Assembly: GCA_963576725.1 (NCBI GenBank)
Contig: OY755242.1
Coordinates: forward strand, 24,541,869 to 24,605,868
Reading direction: 5' to 3'
Length of the DNA: 64,000 bases
Source of the DNA: Azorinus chamasolen
Taxonomy: Eukaryota > Mollusca > Bivalvia > Cardiida > Solecurtidae
Of the stretch, positions 45,120 to 55,165 are shown one piece after another; position 1 is the first letter of the stretch, and the number at the start of each line of letters is the position of its first letter. The notes beneath the pieces are model-generated. The model worked only from the letters and a program-made list of their open reading frames with translations. It searched no databases and was not told the DNA's origin. Made by a program: the position numbers and the translations under genes.

Positions 45120-45742
45120 GACTTTTAATTAGCGTGAACGGACCTGCATTCAAATCGTCTAATACCATAAAGTCGATCATGTACTACGTCAGTGACCTAC
45201 TCCTGGATACAGAACCTTGGATGAACAAAACAACTGCCTGCACATATCCCGAGCCATGGCACAAGAAAGAGAACACAAATTCTTCAGTAGAAGAGAGCGG
45301 CCAGCTGACGCACGCACAGGAATATGAGGGAAACTATGGTCACCATTTTCTACCGGACATTCGAATTTCTGTTATGCCGAATGACCAGAGCAAGCTACGA
45401 ATTGTCTTCAACAGAGTTTCTGGAACGCTGCGACCTTCAAAGGACAGGGACAGGTTTCTGTACGAGTTAACATCTCCGTGGGAATTTGCTATATCTATGA
45501 CGAATGATGATAACGTAACCACGGAAACTAATGTCACTTTCATACGAAATAACGGAGTTGTAGCAGCTGCTATGTTTGAATACGAAGTTAATATAACATT
45601 CACGAAAGGGGCATCGTTTACGGATCCCATTTCAAGCGGTGCATTTTGTTTGCATGTTGTAAGTTTTGAATACATTTTCGTTTGGTCACTAATTGTCATC
45701 CTATCCGCAAGCATGAATGGTGACATCAAAGAAAATTTGTAA
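45120..45742 (+). CDS. Beta-lactamase-like gene, exon 8 (terminal)
   Basis: Acceptor ATATTCCAG|GA, phase-compatible with exon 7. Residues 365-571 to TAA at 45740. GLLISVNGPAFKSSN ends the beta-lactamase fold. WMNKTTACTYPEPWHKK is a linker. From about YEGNYGHHFLPDIRISVMP onward the sequence is beta-rich and resembles the C-terminal barrel-like extension (DUF3471-type) of many family members; that assignment is inference. Several N-x-S/T sites (NKT, NSS, NVT, NIT) fit a secreted glycoprotein. The last 28 codons are hydrophobic (YIFVWSLIVIL) and start at a perfect donor-like GTAAGT (45659), so the true end could be a further exon. No AATAAA lies close downstream. Confidence 0.85.
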
Positions 45743-45974
45743 TCCAATGACGCATTTTCTTTCTGACTGAAATATATATATCTTAAGTTTCTGTCAAGGC
45801 AACTATCTCCTCCTTCTTGATGCCGTATAGAAAACTAATTGTCGTACAGTCATCATTTCTGACATGAATATTCATGGAGTGAAGACTTACGAAAGTGTTT
45901 ACTTTATACAACATACATATATGGTTATGTGCATATGGAAATCAAATGATTTTTATTGGTTATTTACTAATGTA

Positions 45975-46224
45975 ATAACCCTTCGCTTGCTGTTCTCGTC
46001 AATATACCTACCTGTAAATAGTGAAGACCCAGATGAGACAGCTCCTGCAGGAGCTGTCTCATCAGGGTCTGCACTATTTACAAGTTGATTGTGCAACTAG
46101 TGCACTCCACAGCAGTGATTGCACGGCGAAATACTTGTACACAGTGAATATATATGCAATTATACAACAGGGCATGGTTAAAGTAGGAGAAATATATTTT
46201 AAAATTCAGCAAGAGAAGGGTTAA
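45975..46224 (+). mobile_element. Family A MITE, copy 8
   Basis: ATAACCCTTCGCTTGCTG to GCAAGAGAAGGGTTAA, with a perfect hairpin core. The left TTAA has mutated to ATAA. It lies about 230 bp downstream of the gene's stop codon. Confidence 0.85.
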
Positions 46225-46256
46225 ACCATGTTTATGTCGACATAAAGGGTATGTAT

Positions 46257-46632
46257 ATAGAGAATATTTGATTCCTAGCTTTGAATGAGAAATGTTATCT
46301 GGCAAGGCGGATGAATATATCAGGTGAGCCGAAGGCGAACCTGATATATTCAGAAGCCGAGCCAGATAACATTTCTCATTCAAAGGTAGGAGCCAAATAT
46401 TCTATTTATCCTTGTCACGACAGCAAAATATAAACATTATTATTTTGTACCGAATGTACCGCAAAATGCACCGCAACGTATACCCGACTCTACTGGCCCT
46501 AGACTGTTGATGACGTCACTATAAAGGCGTTATTACGTACGTCACTGGAATTCCAAAAATTCACATTGCTTTAAAAATGCTAAAAACAAACCCGTTGGCC
46601 CGGTTGGTTATGTGAGAAAAAGATCCTGTATC
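46257..46632 (-). mobile_element. Element J, copy 2, inverted
   Basis: Hairpin with arms GAGAATATTTGATTCCTAGC ... TGTTATCTGGCAAGGCGG and the complementary right side, then sequence complementary to 2834-3060, ending GGTTATGTGAGAAAAAG. The palindrome centre here (GGTGAGCCGAAGGCGAACC) is longer than in copy 1. Confidence 0.65.
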
Positions 46633-47267
46633 TAGACGATGTATGATTCTTGATGTGGATTTATCTAAAAACGGTAATTTCGCGACAAACAACTATATCT
46701 AGTCTAGATCTAGTGACTACTACTAGATCTAGTCTAGGCCTAAGAATATAAGTTTGGGAGAATGAAGTGAAAGAATTAGATCTAGACCAATTTAGTTTAA
46801 TGGGTATCGATTGAAATCAACAAATTCGCTTTGTTAAACTGTTTTATTCAGTACTCGGTAGACGTAAATTTGTGTATTGACGAAATAAGCGTCTCGGTAA
46901 AAAAGTAGTTTCGGCTACAGGTCATGTGACCAACTGACATAATAACAAAAAGTGTCACCTTGTTATCCGTCAGGAAAATAGGCACGTGACAGGATAAAAC
47001 CCAAACAATGAACCTCACCATAATTCATGATTTGGTTTGCAAAGAGAGCACATGAAGATCAGGCGGCTGCCGTGGAAAACATCTGATCAGGGTTTGCTAT
47101 GCTTGCTGATACAATATCGTATGTAAACTCTATACAAATTGGTATGGTAATGTATCCGTCTGTTTTATATAACAGTGGCAGTATAAAACATAAGTTAATT
47201 AAAGTTCATTATGAGTATAGTTTGTCATGTGTATTCATGGAGTTAAAGGTCAACGCCTCTGGCAGTT

Positions 47268-47552
47268 GTTGAACCAGACTAATGGCATCTTTAGAAACTC
47301 AGCGTCAACCAGGCTAATGACATCTCCAGAAACTCGGGGTCAACCAAACTAATGGCATTTTCAGAGACTCTGCGTCAACACGACTAATGACATCTTCCGA
47401 GATTCGGCGTCCTCCAGACTTACGGCGTCTTCAGAGACTCGGTGTCAACTAGACTAATGGCATTTTCAGAGACTCGGCGTCAAGCAGACTAATGGCATTT
47501 TCAGAGACTCGGCGTCAACTAGACTAATGACATCTTCAGAGTCAACCAGACT
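47268..47552. repeat. ~36-bp minisatellite, about 8 copies
   Basis: The unit contains AGACTAATGGCATTTTCAGA and GACTCGGCGTCAAC. The CTCGGCGTC portion equals one arm of the family B palindrome. Confidence 0.85.
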
Positions 47553-47624
47553 GTTCACTTCTTTTTACGGTTGTTAATAAAATAAGTAAAACCTAGGTAA
47601 TCCAAATGTTTAGAGTCTAAAAAG

Positions 47625-47720
47625 AACAGATGGTTTCTTAATGCAAATGCAAAACTAATGCAGAGAGCTCCTATATGAACACCCTGCATTACATTTGACC
47701 TGTATTAAGCTACCACATGC
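47625..47720. repeat. Family E module fragment
   Basis: GATGGTTTCTTAATGCAAAT, TGCAGAGAGCTCCTATATGA, then TTTGACCTGTATTAAGCTAC CACATGCC: both inner arms with a decayed core. Confidence 0.5.
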
Positions 47721-47777
47721 CTTATAGAAATATAGTTTGTATTCCTGTTACTGCTAAGGATAGGATCCACTGTCACC

Positions 47778-48045
47778 AGGTCAATAGTTTCTCTAGCCAG
47801 GGTCCGAGTTGTGTGTCACCGGGTCAATAGTGTCACTCACCAGGGTCCGAGCTGTTTGTCACCAGGTCAATAGTGTCTCTCACCAGGGTCCGGGCTGTTT
47901 GTCACCATGTTAACATTGTCTCTCGTCAGTGCCCGAGCTATGTGCCACCAGGTCAATAGTGTCTCTCGCCATGGTTCGAGCTATTTGTCACCAGGTCAAT
48001 AGTGTCTCTCACCAGGGTTTGAACTGTGTGTCACTAGGTCAATGA
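47778..48045. repeat. ~43-bp minisatellite, about 6 copies
   Basis: The unit contains GTCACCAGGTCAATAGTGTC, TCTCACCAGGGTCCGAGCTG and TTT. TCTCACCAGGGTCC-AGCTGTTTGT resembles the right hairpin arm of family B (CTCATCAGGATCCAAACTGTTTG). Confidence 0.85.
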
Positions 48046-48144
48046 TTTCTCAAATGATTCAACGCAGTAGAAGTAATTAAACATTTCAATAGTTTAAGCA
48101 GACTGGCATCAGATTTACGGCATGTCAACGAGTAACTATTTCTT

Positions 48145-48385
48145 TTAACTCTTTACACCATGAATATTATTGTAAGAAAAAATGACACCATGCATATTAA
48201 TTTGCTTAATATTTATATGTCATATAAACAATATACATATTAGCCTTTTCAGAAACTGTAGGACCAGATAATACATTATCCCATAAACAAACAACACTCT
48301 GATCAGGCGGCTTTTACAGGAACCGTCTGATCTTGGTCTTCTCTTTGTAAAGCAGTTGTCGAGTAAACGCATAAGTAAGATGATC
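48145..48385 (+). mobile_element. Family C hairpin element
   Basis: TTAACTCTTTACACCATGAA, TGTAAGAAAAAATGACACCA, ACAAACAACACTCTGATC, core AGGCGGCTTTTACAGGAACC. The right end is unclear. Another decayed hairpin lies at 48440-48520 (CAAACAGTGTAGACAAC ... CTTGGTCTACACTATTTG). Confidence 0.6.
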
Positions 48386-48696
48386 CGTGATTGTAGATTC
48401 AATTCAGTATTAACAGATCAAACGGGCCTATAAGTTGTATACGACAAACAGTGTAGACAACTGATTCGATGACTCCTACTGGAACACTTACGGACCTTGG
48501 TCTACACTATTTGCAAGGATGCTAGTATATCGTTTCTTGCGTTCAAACGTAGAAGATCTGATGACATGGTTATCATGTGCTGATGTATTATATTTGTATC
48601 AGACAACCTTATATTAAATTTCAAACAGTGTAGACCCACATCAACAACCATGTCGATGATGGGGTGATTAAGTGTTACATTGAAGCAAGCTAAATA

Positions 48697-48804
48697 TTAA
48701 CCATTCCCCTCAAATAAACGCCTTTGGTGGTTTGGCTAGCAGAATAGAACCAGATCAGACGACTCCTGTATGAGCCGCCTGACCAGGCTCTGTTGTTTAT
48801 TTAA
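48697..48804. mobile_element. Short family C-like TTAA element
   Basis: TTAACCATTCCCCTC, CAGATCAGACGACTCCTGTA, TGAGCCGCCTGACCAGGCTC, ending TTATTTAA. Its right TTAA is the left TTAA of the next element. Confidence 0.55.
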
Positions 48805-49012
48805 CCCTTTCGCTGCCAAACTCTGTCGTCTGCTAACTTTGTCGTCTGCTACAAATTTCATTTTTTATTTTCTACATTTTTGTTTGAAAAACATAGTAAC
48901 AGTAACAAACAGTTTGGATCCTGATGAGACGCCGAGTACCTCGGCGTCTCATCTGGATCCAAACTGTTTGCATAGGTAATCACAGATCCGGCATTGGCAG
49001 CGAAAGGGTTAA
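48801..49012 (+). mobile_element. Family B MITE, copy 4, full length
   Basis: TTAACCCTTTCGCTGCC to GGCAGCGAAAGGGTTAA. Inverted ends, an internal duplicated GTCGTCTGCTA motif, and a perfect hairpin: AAACAGTTTGGATCC, TGATGAGACGCCGAGTACC, TCGGCGTCTCATCTGG, ATCCAAACTGTTTG. The best reference copy for the family. Confidence 0.85.
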
Positions 49013-49224
49013 ACAATTCTAATACATATGACTCTACGGTTTCTAACTACAAGAATACTTCCTAAGTACATAATCAGAACAACAACTCATAAATATTCAT
49101 AATGTCATGATTTCTTACATGAATATTCAACAAGGAAAGAGTTCAAGAAGCAGGGTTACTAACGTGTATGCATTATTATACATATGCTAATGCATACAGT
49201 AGGTTGTAACAGGGTAAGTGACTG

Positions 49225-49400
49225 TATTTGGAGTAAAACCAGTTTCCTGATATAAAGGCCTTTTCATGCACTTGCAAACAGAAAAGACTCAGATCAGTCG
49301 ACTCCTGTAGGAACCGTCTGGTTAGGGTTTGTTATGTTTGCTTATGAAATTATACAAATTTAATTCTATAGTTATTGTAAAAGTAAAGCACACCTGCTTT
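49225..49400 (-). mobile_element. Family C hairpin element, decayed
   Basis: CACTTGCAAACAGAAAAGAC, core GTCGACTCCTGTAGGAACCG, GGTTAGGGTTTGTTATGTTT. Ends are unclear. Confidence 0.5.
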
Positions 49401-49493
49401 TATATACATGTACATGTATCTTTATAAAAACAGCCAGGTAATACATGGTCTTGATGTCAGTATATCTTATATCACTATTCAAGATGTAACCGG

Positions 49494-49708
49494 TTAACCA
49501 TTTCGCTTCCAATGCCGGATCTGTGATTACCTATGCAAACAGTTTGGATCAAGATGAGACGCCGAGTAACTCGGCGTCTCATCAGGATCCAAACTGTTTG
49601 TTACTGTTACTATGTTTTTGGAACAAAAATGAAGAAAATCAAAAGAATGAAATTCTGTAGCAGACTACAAATTTAGCAGACGACAGAGTTTGGCAGCGAA
49701 AGGGTTAA
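49494..49708 (-). mobile_element. Family B MITE, copy 5, with empty site in the other gene copy
   Basis: TTAACCATTTCGCTTCC to GGCAGCGAAAGGGTTAA, with the perfect hairpin core CGCCGAGTAACTCGGCGTC. In copy 1 the same flanks (GTAAACGG / ACATAATCATGTCAACAATA) are joined by one TTAA at 12251-12254. Confidence 0.85.
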
Positions 49709-49904
49709 GCATAATAATGTCAATAATAACTGCCATTTACAAACTGGTTTGATCAAAATAACGCCCGAGTGGCTCGGTGTCGCATATAAATCCAAGCTAT
49801 CTGCAACTTTACAAAAAAGTCTCCAAATAGAAATAAGCCAACCATACAATGTTTAGATATGCAGCAAGCGGGCTGTTGAGCAGATGACATTTTATCAAGA
49901 TAAG

Positions 49905-50105
49905 GGTGAACTCTTGCATGCTGGCTCAAACTTGTATCTGGTGCATGGTTGGCTACTCCTGATTCAGCCAAGCTTCGGAGCAACTATTGACCCAGTGTCA
50001 AACAGTTTGGATCCTGATGAGACGCCGATTTACTCGGTGTCTCATCTGGATCCCAGCTGTTTGCACGTACAAGGTAGGTCGCGCTTTGCTAAGGAAATGT
50101 TAAGG
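49905..50105. mobile_element. Old family B-like hairpin element (counterpart of 12465-12660)
   Basis: GTGAACTCTTGCATGCTGGC, TCAAACAGTTTGGATCCTGA, core GCCGATTTACTCGGTGTC, ATCCCAGCTGTTTGCACG. Shared with copy 1. Confidence 0.6.
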
Positions 50106-50218
50106 AGAGTGGTTTTAATCTGCAGATACGCTAAAATTGCATTCAGAACACCCGGGGTAGACGCACTTGTGTACACATAGTACAGAGACTAAAGTGGTAG
50201 AAGTTTAAAGTGAGGATA

Positions 50219-50390
50219 ATGCTGAAACAACGGCTTCTCATTCTAACGGTACTGTTATTACATGTATGGTGGACAGGAAGTGCAGTAGCCGAGGTGTTCG
50301 ATCCTGCCACAGAATCCAAGGTTCTGACTTATGTTCAGTCGACGATGGAGTGCAGAAAAGTACCTGGCTTGACAATGGCGGTAGTCAAAG
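50219..50390 (+). CDS. Paralogous beta-lactamase-like gene, exon 1
   Basis: Same 172-nt length, start context (GAGGATAATG) and donor position (CAAAG|GTATAT) as 12780-12951. It encodes 57 residues plus a split glycine codon; I count 12 substitutions against copy 1. WWTGSAVAEVF, YVQSTMEC and VPGLTMA are unchanged. The signal peptide is intact. Exons 2-8 are not seen in the remaining 13.6 kb. Since intron 1 of copy 1 is 17.3 kb, the gene may continue past the window; it may equally be a partial duplicate. Confidence 0.8.
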
Positions 50391-50484
50391 GTATATGGCT
50401 CATTTATGTACTATTTTAGCGCCAAATAATTTTCGTTTGCATCATATGTTTGTTTGTGTTGATCAACGTCCGTTTCTTATAACT

Positions 50485-50845
50485 ATGGGCTTATTGTTTG
50501 CCACAGAGAGAGGGGAGAGGATACAGAGAAACCCGGGCGCGATGTCCTACTCTTATTATTGATGTAGTTTCTCTGGTTCTTTTAGATGTCCAGTGTAAAG
50601 CACTGATATATTTGTTTACAGTCCCGATTAACGGTTTACAGTCTCGTCCAAAGTACTTAGGACGGTTTACCGACCCTAGGTCGGTAAAAAGCTATACATA
50701 ACTTATGTTGTTATGTTGCTGTATCATAAACTCTAAATAATATTTGCATTGTATTGTATTGTACTTGTACCAAACCCGGGACCTCTGGTATTGCATTTCA
50801 GCGCGTTAACCACCCTACAACGTCCTCCAGTGCAAACTATGTTGC
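50485..50845 (-). mobile_element. tRNA-derived SINE, nearly full length
   Basis: The head on the minus strand (right side) has GGTGGTTAACGCGCTGAAAT and GGTCCCGGGTTTGGTAC (B box decayed). The body and tail extend left to GGTTTCTCTGTATCCTC. The tail part GGACGAGACTGTAAACCG resembles the GGATGGGACGTTAAA-like end I associate with bivalve SINEs. A related tail lies at 61862-62035. Confidence 0.6.
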
Positions 50846-50849
50846 CTGC

Positions 50850-52012
50850 AGTAAGTTTGAAAGTGGATTGTTTAAAGTTCTCAACTAAAGCGCAAGTTGT
50901 GTGTCGAGCAGTTTGGATCCTGATGAGACTACGAGTTAGTTACCCTGGATCTCACCTGTTTCCGAAATCTTTGCTAAGACTAGGCGTCAACTAGAGCACC
51001 GAAGAGTTCCGGAATGTGGATGTTGCAGAATCGGCGTGTTTTTGCATATCTTCGGATTCAGAATCTTCTCAGAAGACGTTTATGTCAGCAAAACTGTATA
51101 CATGTATATCTGATAAAGAGCGGTCGTCGGATTGACGAAATCATTTGAGAGAAGAAACACCTTTTCCACACCAGAACACAACCTCTCAGATCGGCAACCC
51201 TTCCGTATTCTTCCTGCAACGAGTAACCAATCTATTTCATATTCTTTATATAATTATTGTGATTTATATTGAATTTTCAACACAGTGTGATTATCATAAT
51301 ATATATAAATTTCTGATCTTTATATTCATGTAAATTACTTAATTTTCTTCATAATTCATTCCTCTCTGTGTCTGACCATCAATAATGACCACAATGGAAA
51401 TGAAATATCTATGTTCTCTTTTGTTGTGTCATCCTTGATATTTCTGCGACTGACTGGTCCATAACACACATATAACATTATTATTAGTTTTTATATTCTT
51501 ATTAACTATTATCTTGTTACTCTAAATTAAAATAAATATATATATCTAACTAACAAGTCGACACCCCTTCGATATGATTGCAACGTTTCGGCAACGATTA
51601 CGCACGATCCGAAACCATTCGGGAAGCATTCGGGAGGTAATTCTCAAGGTTTCTGTATGCTTCTGAGTCTGTTCCGCAACGCTTCGTAAGCAACTTCTCG
51701 AATACATGCTGATTGCATGCCAAGTGAACCCGAAGATAAAGCTGATTCCGAATTGTTCCAAAAACGATCAAAATTTATTCAGCAACCATTCGGCAAGGCT
51801 TCGGCGCTGTAATGGTCGCCGAGCAAACGCTATTACAGCAACTCCCGTGGGTCGCTCAGCTTTTCTTCGACTTAAGTGATGAACTAGTTAATAAGGTAGA
51901 CTCTATTAAGCCGCTACCGTCAGCGACAGAAACTCAAGCATGTACTGTTTAAAACAAACACGCCTTGGTCCAAAATGTATCATGCAAATTTCATACATCA
52001 ACAATTTCTATT
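50850..52012. other. Intron 1 of copy 2, no recognised feature
   Basis: The first 150 bp align with 13080-13230 of copy 1. The rest is AT-rich without a supported gene. 51550-51850 has a weak TTCGG-CAACG motif repetition. Confidence 0.5.
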
Positions 52013-52203
52013 TACAGTAAAGCCCCTCTAAATCATACGTTAATTTTAGTATAGATATCGGTCTTGGAGACAGGTGACAGCTGAATGCAATTCGAAACGC
52101 TTGCAGAAAGTTCCTCGAGGATATCCTGTATTATGTAGCATCCCGTTCAAAGGTATCTCAATTCTTCACTACTAGAATTCCGGTTTTGTGAGGTTAGACT
52201 GTA
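52013..52203. mobile_element. Family E MITE with TACAG ends
   Basis: TACAGTAAAGCCCCTCTAAA at the left, TGTGAGGTTAGACTGTA at the right. The inside has GACAGGTGACAGCTGAATGC, GCAGAAAGTTCCTCGAGG and a decayed right arm. Confidence 0.65.
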
Positions 52204-52814
52204 CTTTGTTACGTGTGGTTTATAATTATTAACCTCCTGCTCCTACTAATTTTGTTCGTTAAATGGACTATTTGAAGCGATTTCTCCAACAGGCTCTAGT
52301 GATTACTTTATATCGACTGTATATTATAACAACAGTTGTATAAATTCGCATCACTATTTCCGAGAAGAGCATTTGGGTCGTGGGAGGGGTCGAGAAATAG
52401 ATAGACGTCGCAGAATCAGGAATATATTAGAACCTGTCTTAAGCGGATGTTCATTTATATAGTGTTTAACCTACTTTTTGGGCCAATCACAATGCTGGAA
52501 ATTTTGAATTTCTCCACGATTAATTTCATATAGTCAGGCACTAATAGCTGACTTAGCGATTAAGTCGACTGTCCCCAGCGCATGCGCGAGTACATCCTGT
52601 GACGTACAGTGCTTAGCTCGTCCCACCATGTAACAGCGCGAGCGTCAAATACACATGTGTACATACATGTTCTGTGTAGAAAACCAAGCTGAGACTAAGA
52701 AATGAGGTGAATTGATGCAACTCAAACATTTTATTGGTAGATCTACATGTACTGAGATTCGAAAAAAAGAAGAAAAAAACCAAAGCATTAAAACACCAAA
52801 AAAAGAAGACCCTA

Positions 52815-52935
52815 TTTAGTTATTAGACAAGTGAATGCTAAATGCAGGACAAATGTAATGTAGAATGCTCCCTCGAGGCGTTCTGAACTACGTTTGTCTG
52901 TATTAAGCAGCCACCTGCCTATAGAGATGTCATTG
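52815..52935. mobile_element. Family E inner module
   Basis: CAAGTGAATGCTAAATGCAG, TAGAATGCTCCCTCGAGGCG, TTCTGAACTACGTTTGTCTG, TATTAAGCAGCCACCTGCC. Two shorter pieces lie at 53105-53165 and 53940-54015 (TTAATGCAGGACAATAGG ... GACCTGCATTATGC). Confidence 0.55.
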
Positions 52936-53599
52936 TTTTGCCGTTGAATGGCTATTGTACAACGATTCACTGTTAAACATTACATATGGTCATTCCTGTC
53001 TTTTATGTATCCGGTCTCTCGTCCAGACCCTGAAATAATAAAATATGATAAAATTACCAGCTGTGGGTTAGATCTAACCCTTTCCTCCATAGTTTGTTTC
53101 AGTATTGAAGACAGACGGTTGCTTAAAGCAGACTTTAGGAGCACTCTGCAGCGTGCTTAAAGCTTCCGTCAGCTAGGATATGGGAAATATTTCTTACGAT
53201 GCCTACTCATGACGGTATAAAGTGAAATTTATTTCTTGAATGGAAGAATAATTAAAAGGCGTTAAAATAAGGACCTATTGCGTAAAGGGTTAACTAGCAT
53301 ATGTAGTCTACGTCTGTCTTTAAAACTGAATTTTATTTTTAAAGCATTTTGTTGCATTGGCTTTCTTTTTTAAGAGCACAGCGCTTGAAACATCGACTCA
53401 ATGAAATATCTTACCTAATTCGGGTTTTAACAACGTTTGTGTCTGCACATTTAACAATTGTGTAAGACAGCTATCTTGAAATGCATCGTCCGTAAAAATT
53501 AACGTCATGGTCCCCAAGAAGGTCGAACGTCGGCTTCCTTTCTGCCATCTTTCTGAACGACTGACACATTTGTTCCTCACACGATCTCGGCTGTTGCCC

Positions 53600-53932
53600 C
53601 TAGCAACGCACGCGACCAATTCCAGCTTCACTCCGCCCACTTTTAATCCTGTCCAAAAACTAGGCTAAACACTATATCAGTTAGTGTCTATTAAGTGCGA
53701 ATTTAATGATTCTAAATGCCGAAGCGCAGCGAGCGTTAGCGAGCGAGCAAGGCATTTAAAATCATTAAATCCACACTTAATAGACACTAACTGATATAGT
53801 GTTTAGCCTAGTTTTTGGACAGGATTAAAAGTGGGCGGAGTGAAGCTGGAATTGGTCGCTAACGCTCGCTGCGCTTCGGCATTTAAAATCATTAAATCCA
53901 CACTTAATAGACACTAACTAATACTTAACATA
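53600..53932. mobile_element. Long palindromic (foldback) element with a third partial arm
   Basis: The left arm (53609-53737) reads CAATTCCAGCTTCACTCCGC ... AGTTAGTGTCTATTAAGTG. The right arm (53738-53862) is its complement, ending GTGAAGCTGGAATTGG. The centre is GC-rich with GCGAGCGTTAGCGAGCGAGC. A further partial copy of the inner arm (GCTTCGGCATTTAAAATC ... AGACACTAACTAA) follows, so the element has an extra half-unit. No ORF. Confidence 0.8.
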
Positions 53933-54851
53933 GGAGTCTTAATTAGCAGTTAGTTGATTAATGCAGGACAATAGGACCTTTCTGCATTACTGTGACCTGC
54001 ATTATGCTTCCACATACCTTACATACTTATAGGTCAGCGTATACCTATTTTTAATTGCTGCTTAACCCTTTCCTCAATGTTTATTCATGTAAGAAATAAT
54101 GATGTCATCAATATAAATTTAAACGTAGTGATAAACTTAGTAATACTATACAAAAAGAGTAATGATCAAGAGTCGTCTTCGGTTAATGATAATCATGTAT
54201 TATCTCTTGTATCTTCTCGTGTTAATTTGCATACATTATATCGGTTTGTCTCTACTGTACTGTTTGTCCATTTACACATGTATGGTCTTACTGTGTACAT
54301 AGTTTGTATCGTAAATGTATCGTCTATATGTTCACATATTGTATGTTGTTTTTGGCTCTCCTGAAATGGAGGAACGAAATATTATTACTGTATAAAATAC
54401 ATAATACATTTACTGCATAGGGTTTATAGAGCGTAGCAACCTGATAGCCAAGATTAGTTTCCATCTGACAAAGTTTGCCACATTTATTATTCAGAGTACG
54501 AAGTACAGCTACAATAGCATGTAGTTTAGATATCGGTATGTTCACTCTTCGCATTCTAGTGGGAATTTGCTGACTTCATTTCCCAAACTGAAGCAGCCAC
54601 ATTAGATCCAGGGTTCAGGGTTATAAATCTTCTGAGTCTGAAATTATTCTCAAGTATCTGATATGTCAGAATCTGACCAATCAGATGTTTGAGAATAATC
54701 TGAGACAAAGTTTCATAACATTAGTGCCGACGTTACGTAAATCTAATCATTGACATTTACTGAGTCAATTTAAATGAAAAAAAAATGAGTACTTTAAATG
54801 GCATGTTTAGGTATCCCTTTAATGACGAACATATGGTGAGTACCTACTTGT

Positions 54852-55165
54852 GGTGTGTGGGGGTCTAGTGATAATGCACTTGACTAACAATCTGGAGGTC
54901 CGTGGTTCAAATTCCAGTCCCCATCGGAAATTTAAGAGACGCTGTGAGTGTCTCCAACCTGCACCTCCTCTACTGCTAGGGGTTTAAATGGGTACCCGTG
55001 AGGGTCACTAGCCGGTAATACGGTTGCATGATTGCACCATATGTTAGCAGTGCTCAATATCGTAGGTGATGTTCACTTTGACTAGGGGGGGGGGGGAGGG
55101 GTAAATGTACAGTCGGCTGAGCGCTGAAAGTAGACTATAATTAGTAGACTATAACTTGTATCTAC
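54852..55165 (+). mobile_element. tRNA-derived SINE, young, with empty site in copy 1
   Basis: The head at 54857-54926 is tRNA-like: TGGGGGTCTAGTGATAATGC (A-box region) and GTGGTTCAAATTCCAGTCCC (B box GGTTCAAATTCC), with TGGGG/CCCCA acceptor-stem pairing. The body contains GAGACGCTGTGAGTGTCTCC and GGTTGCATGATTGCACCAT. A G-rich run sits at 55085-55100. The flanks GTACCTACT and GTATCTACT look like a 9-bp target duplication with one change. Copy 1 (about 18690) lacks it. Confidence 0.8.

Noticed and set aside
12780..45742. Bacterial contamination or recent bacterial gene transfer as source of the beta-lactamase-like gene
   Set aside because: Eight exons with consistent GT-AG introns, animal SINEs and LINEs in the introns, and an in-locus paralogue show a resident eukaryotic gene.
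54857..54926. Functional tRNA gene
   Set aside because: The A box is degenerate and the sequence continues into a SINE body with target-site-like flanks. The site is empty in the paralogous copy.
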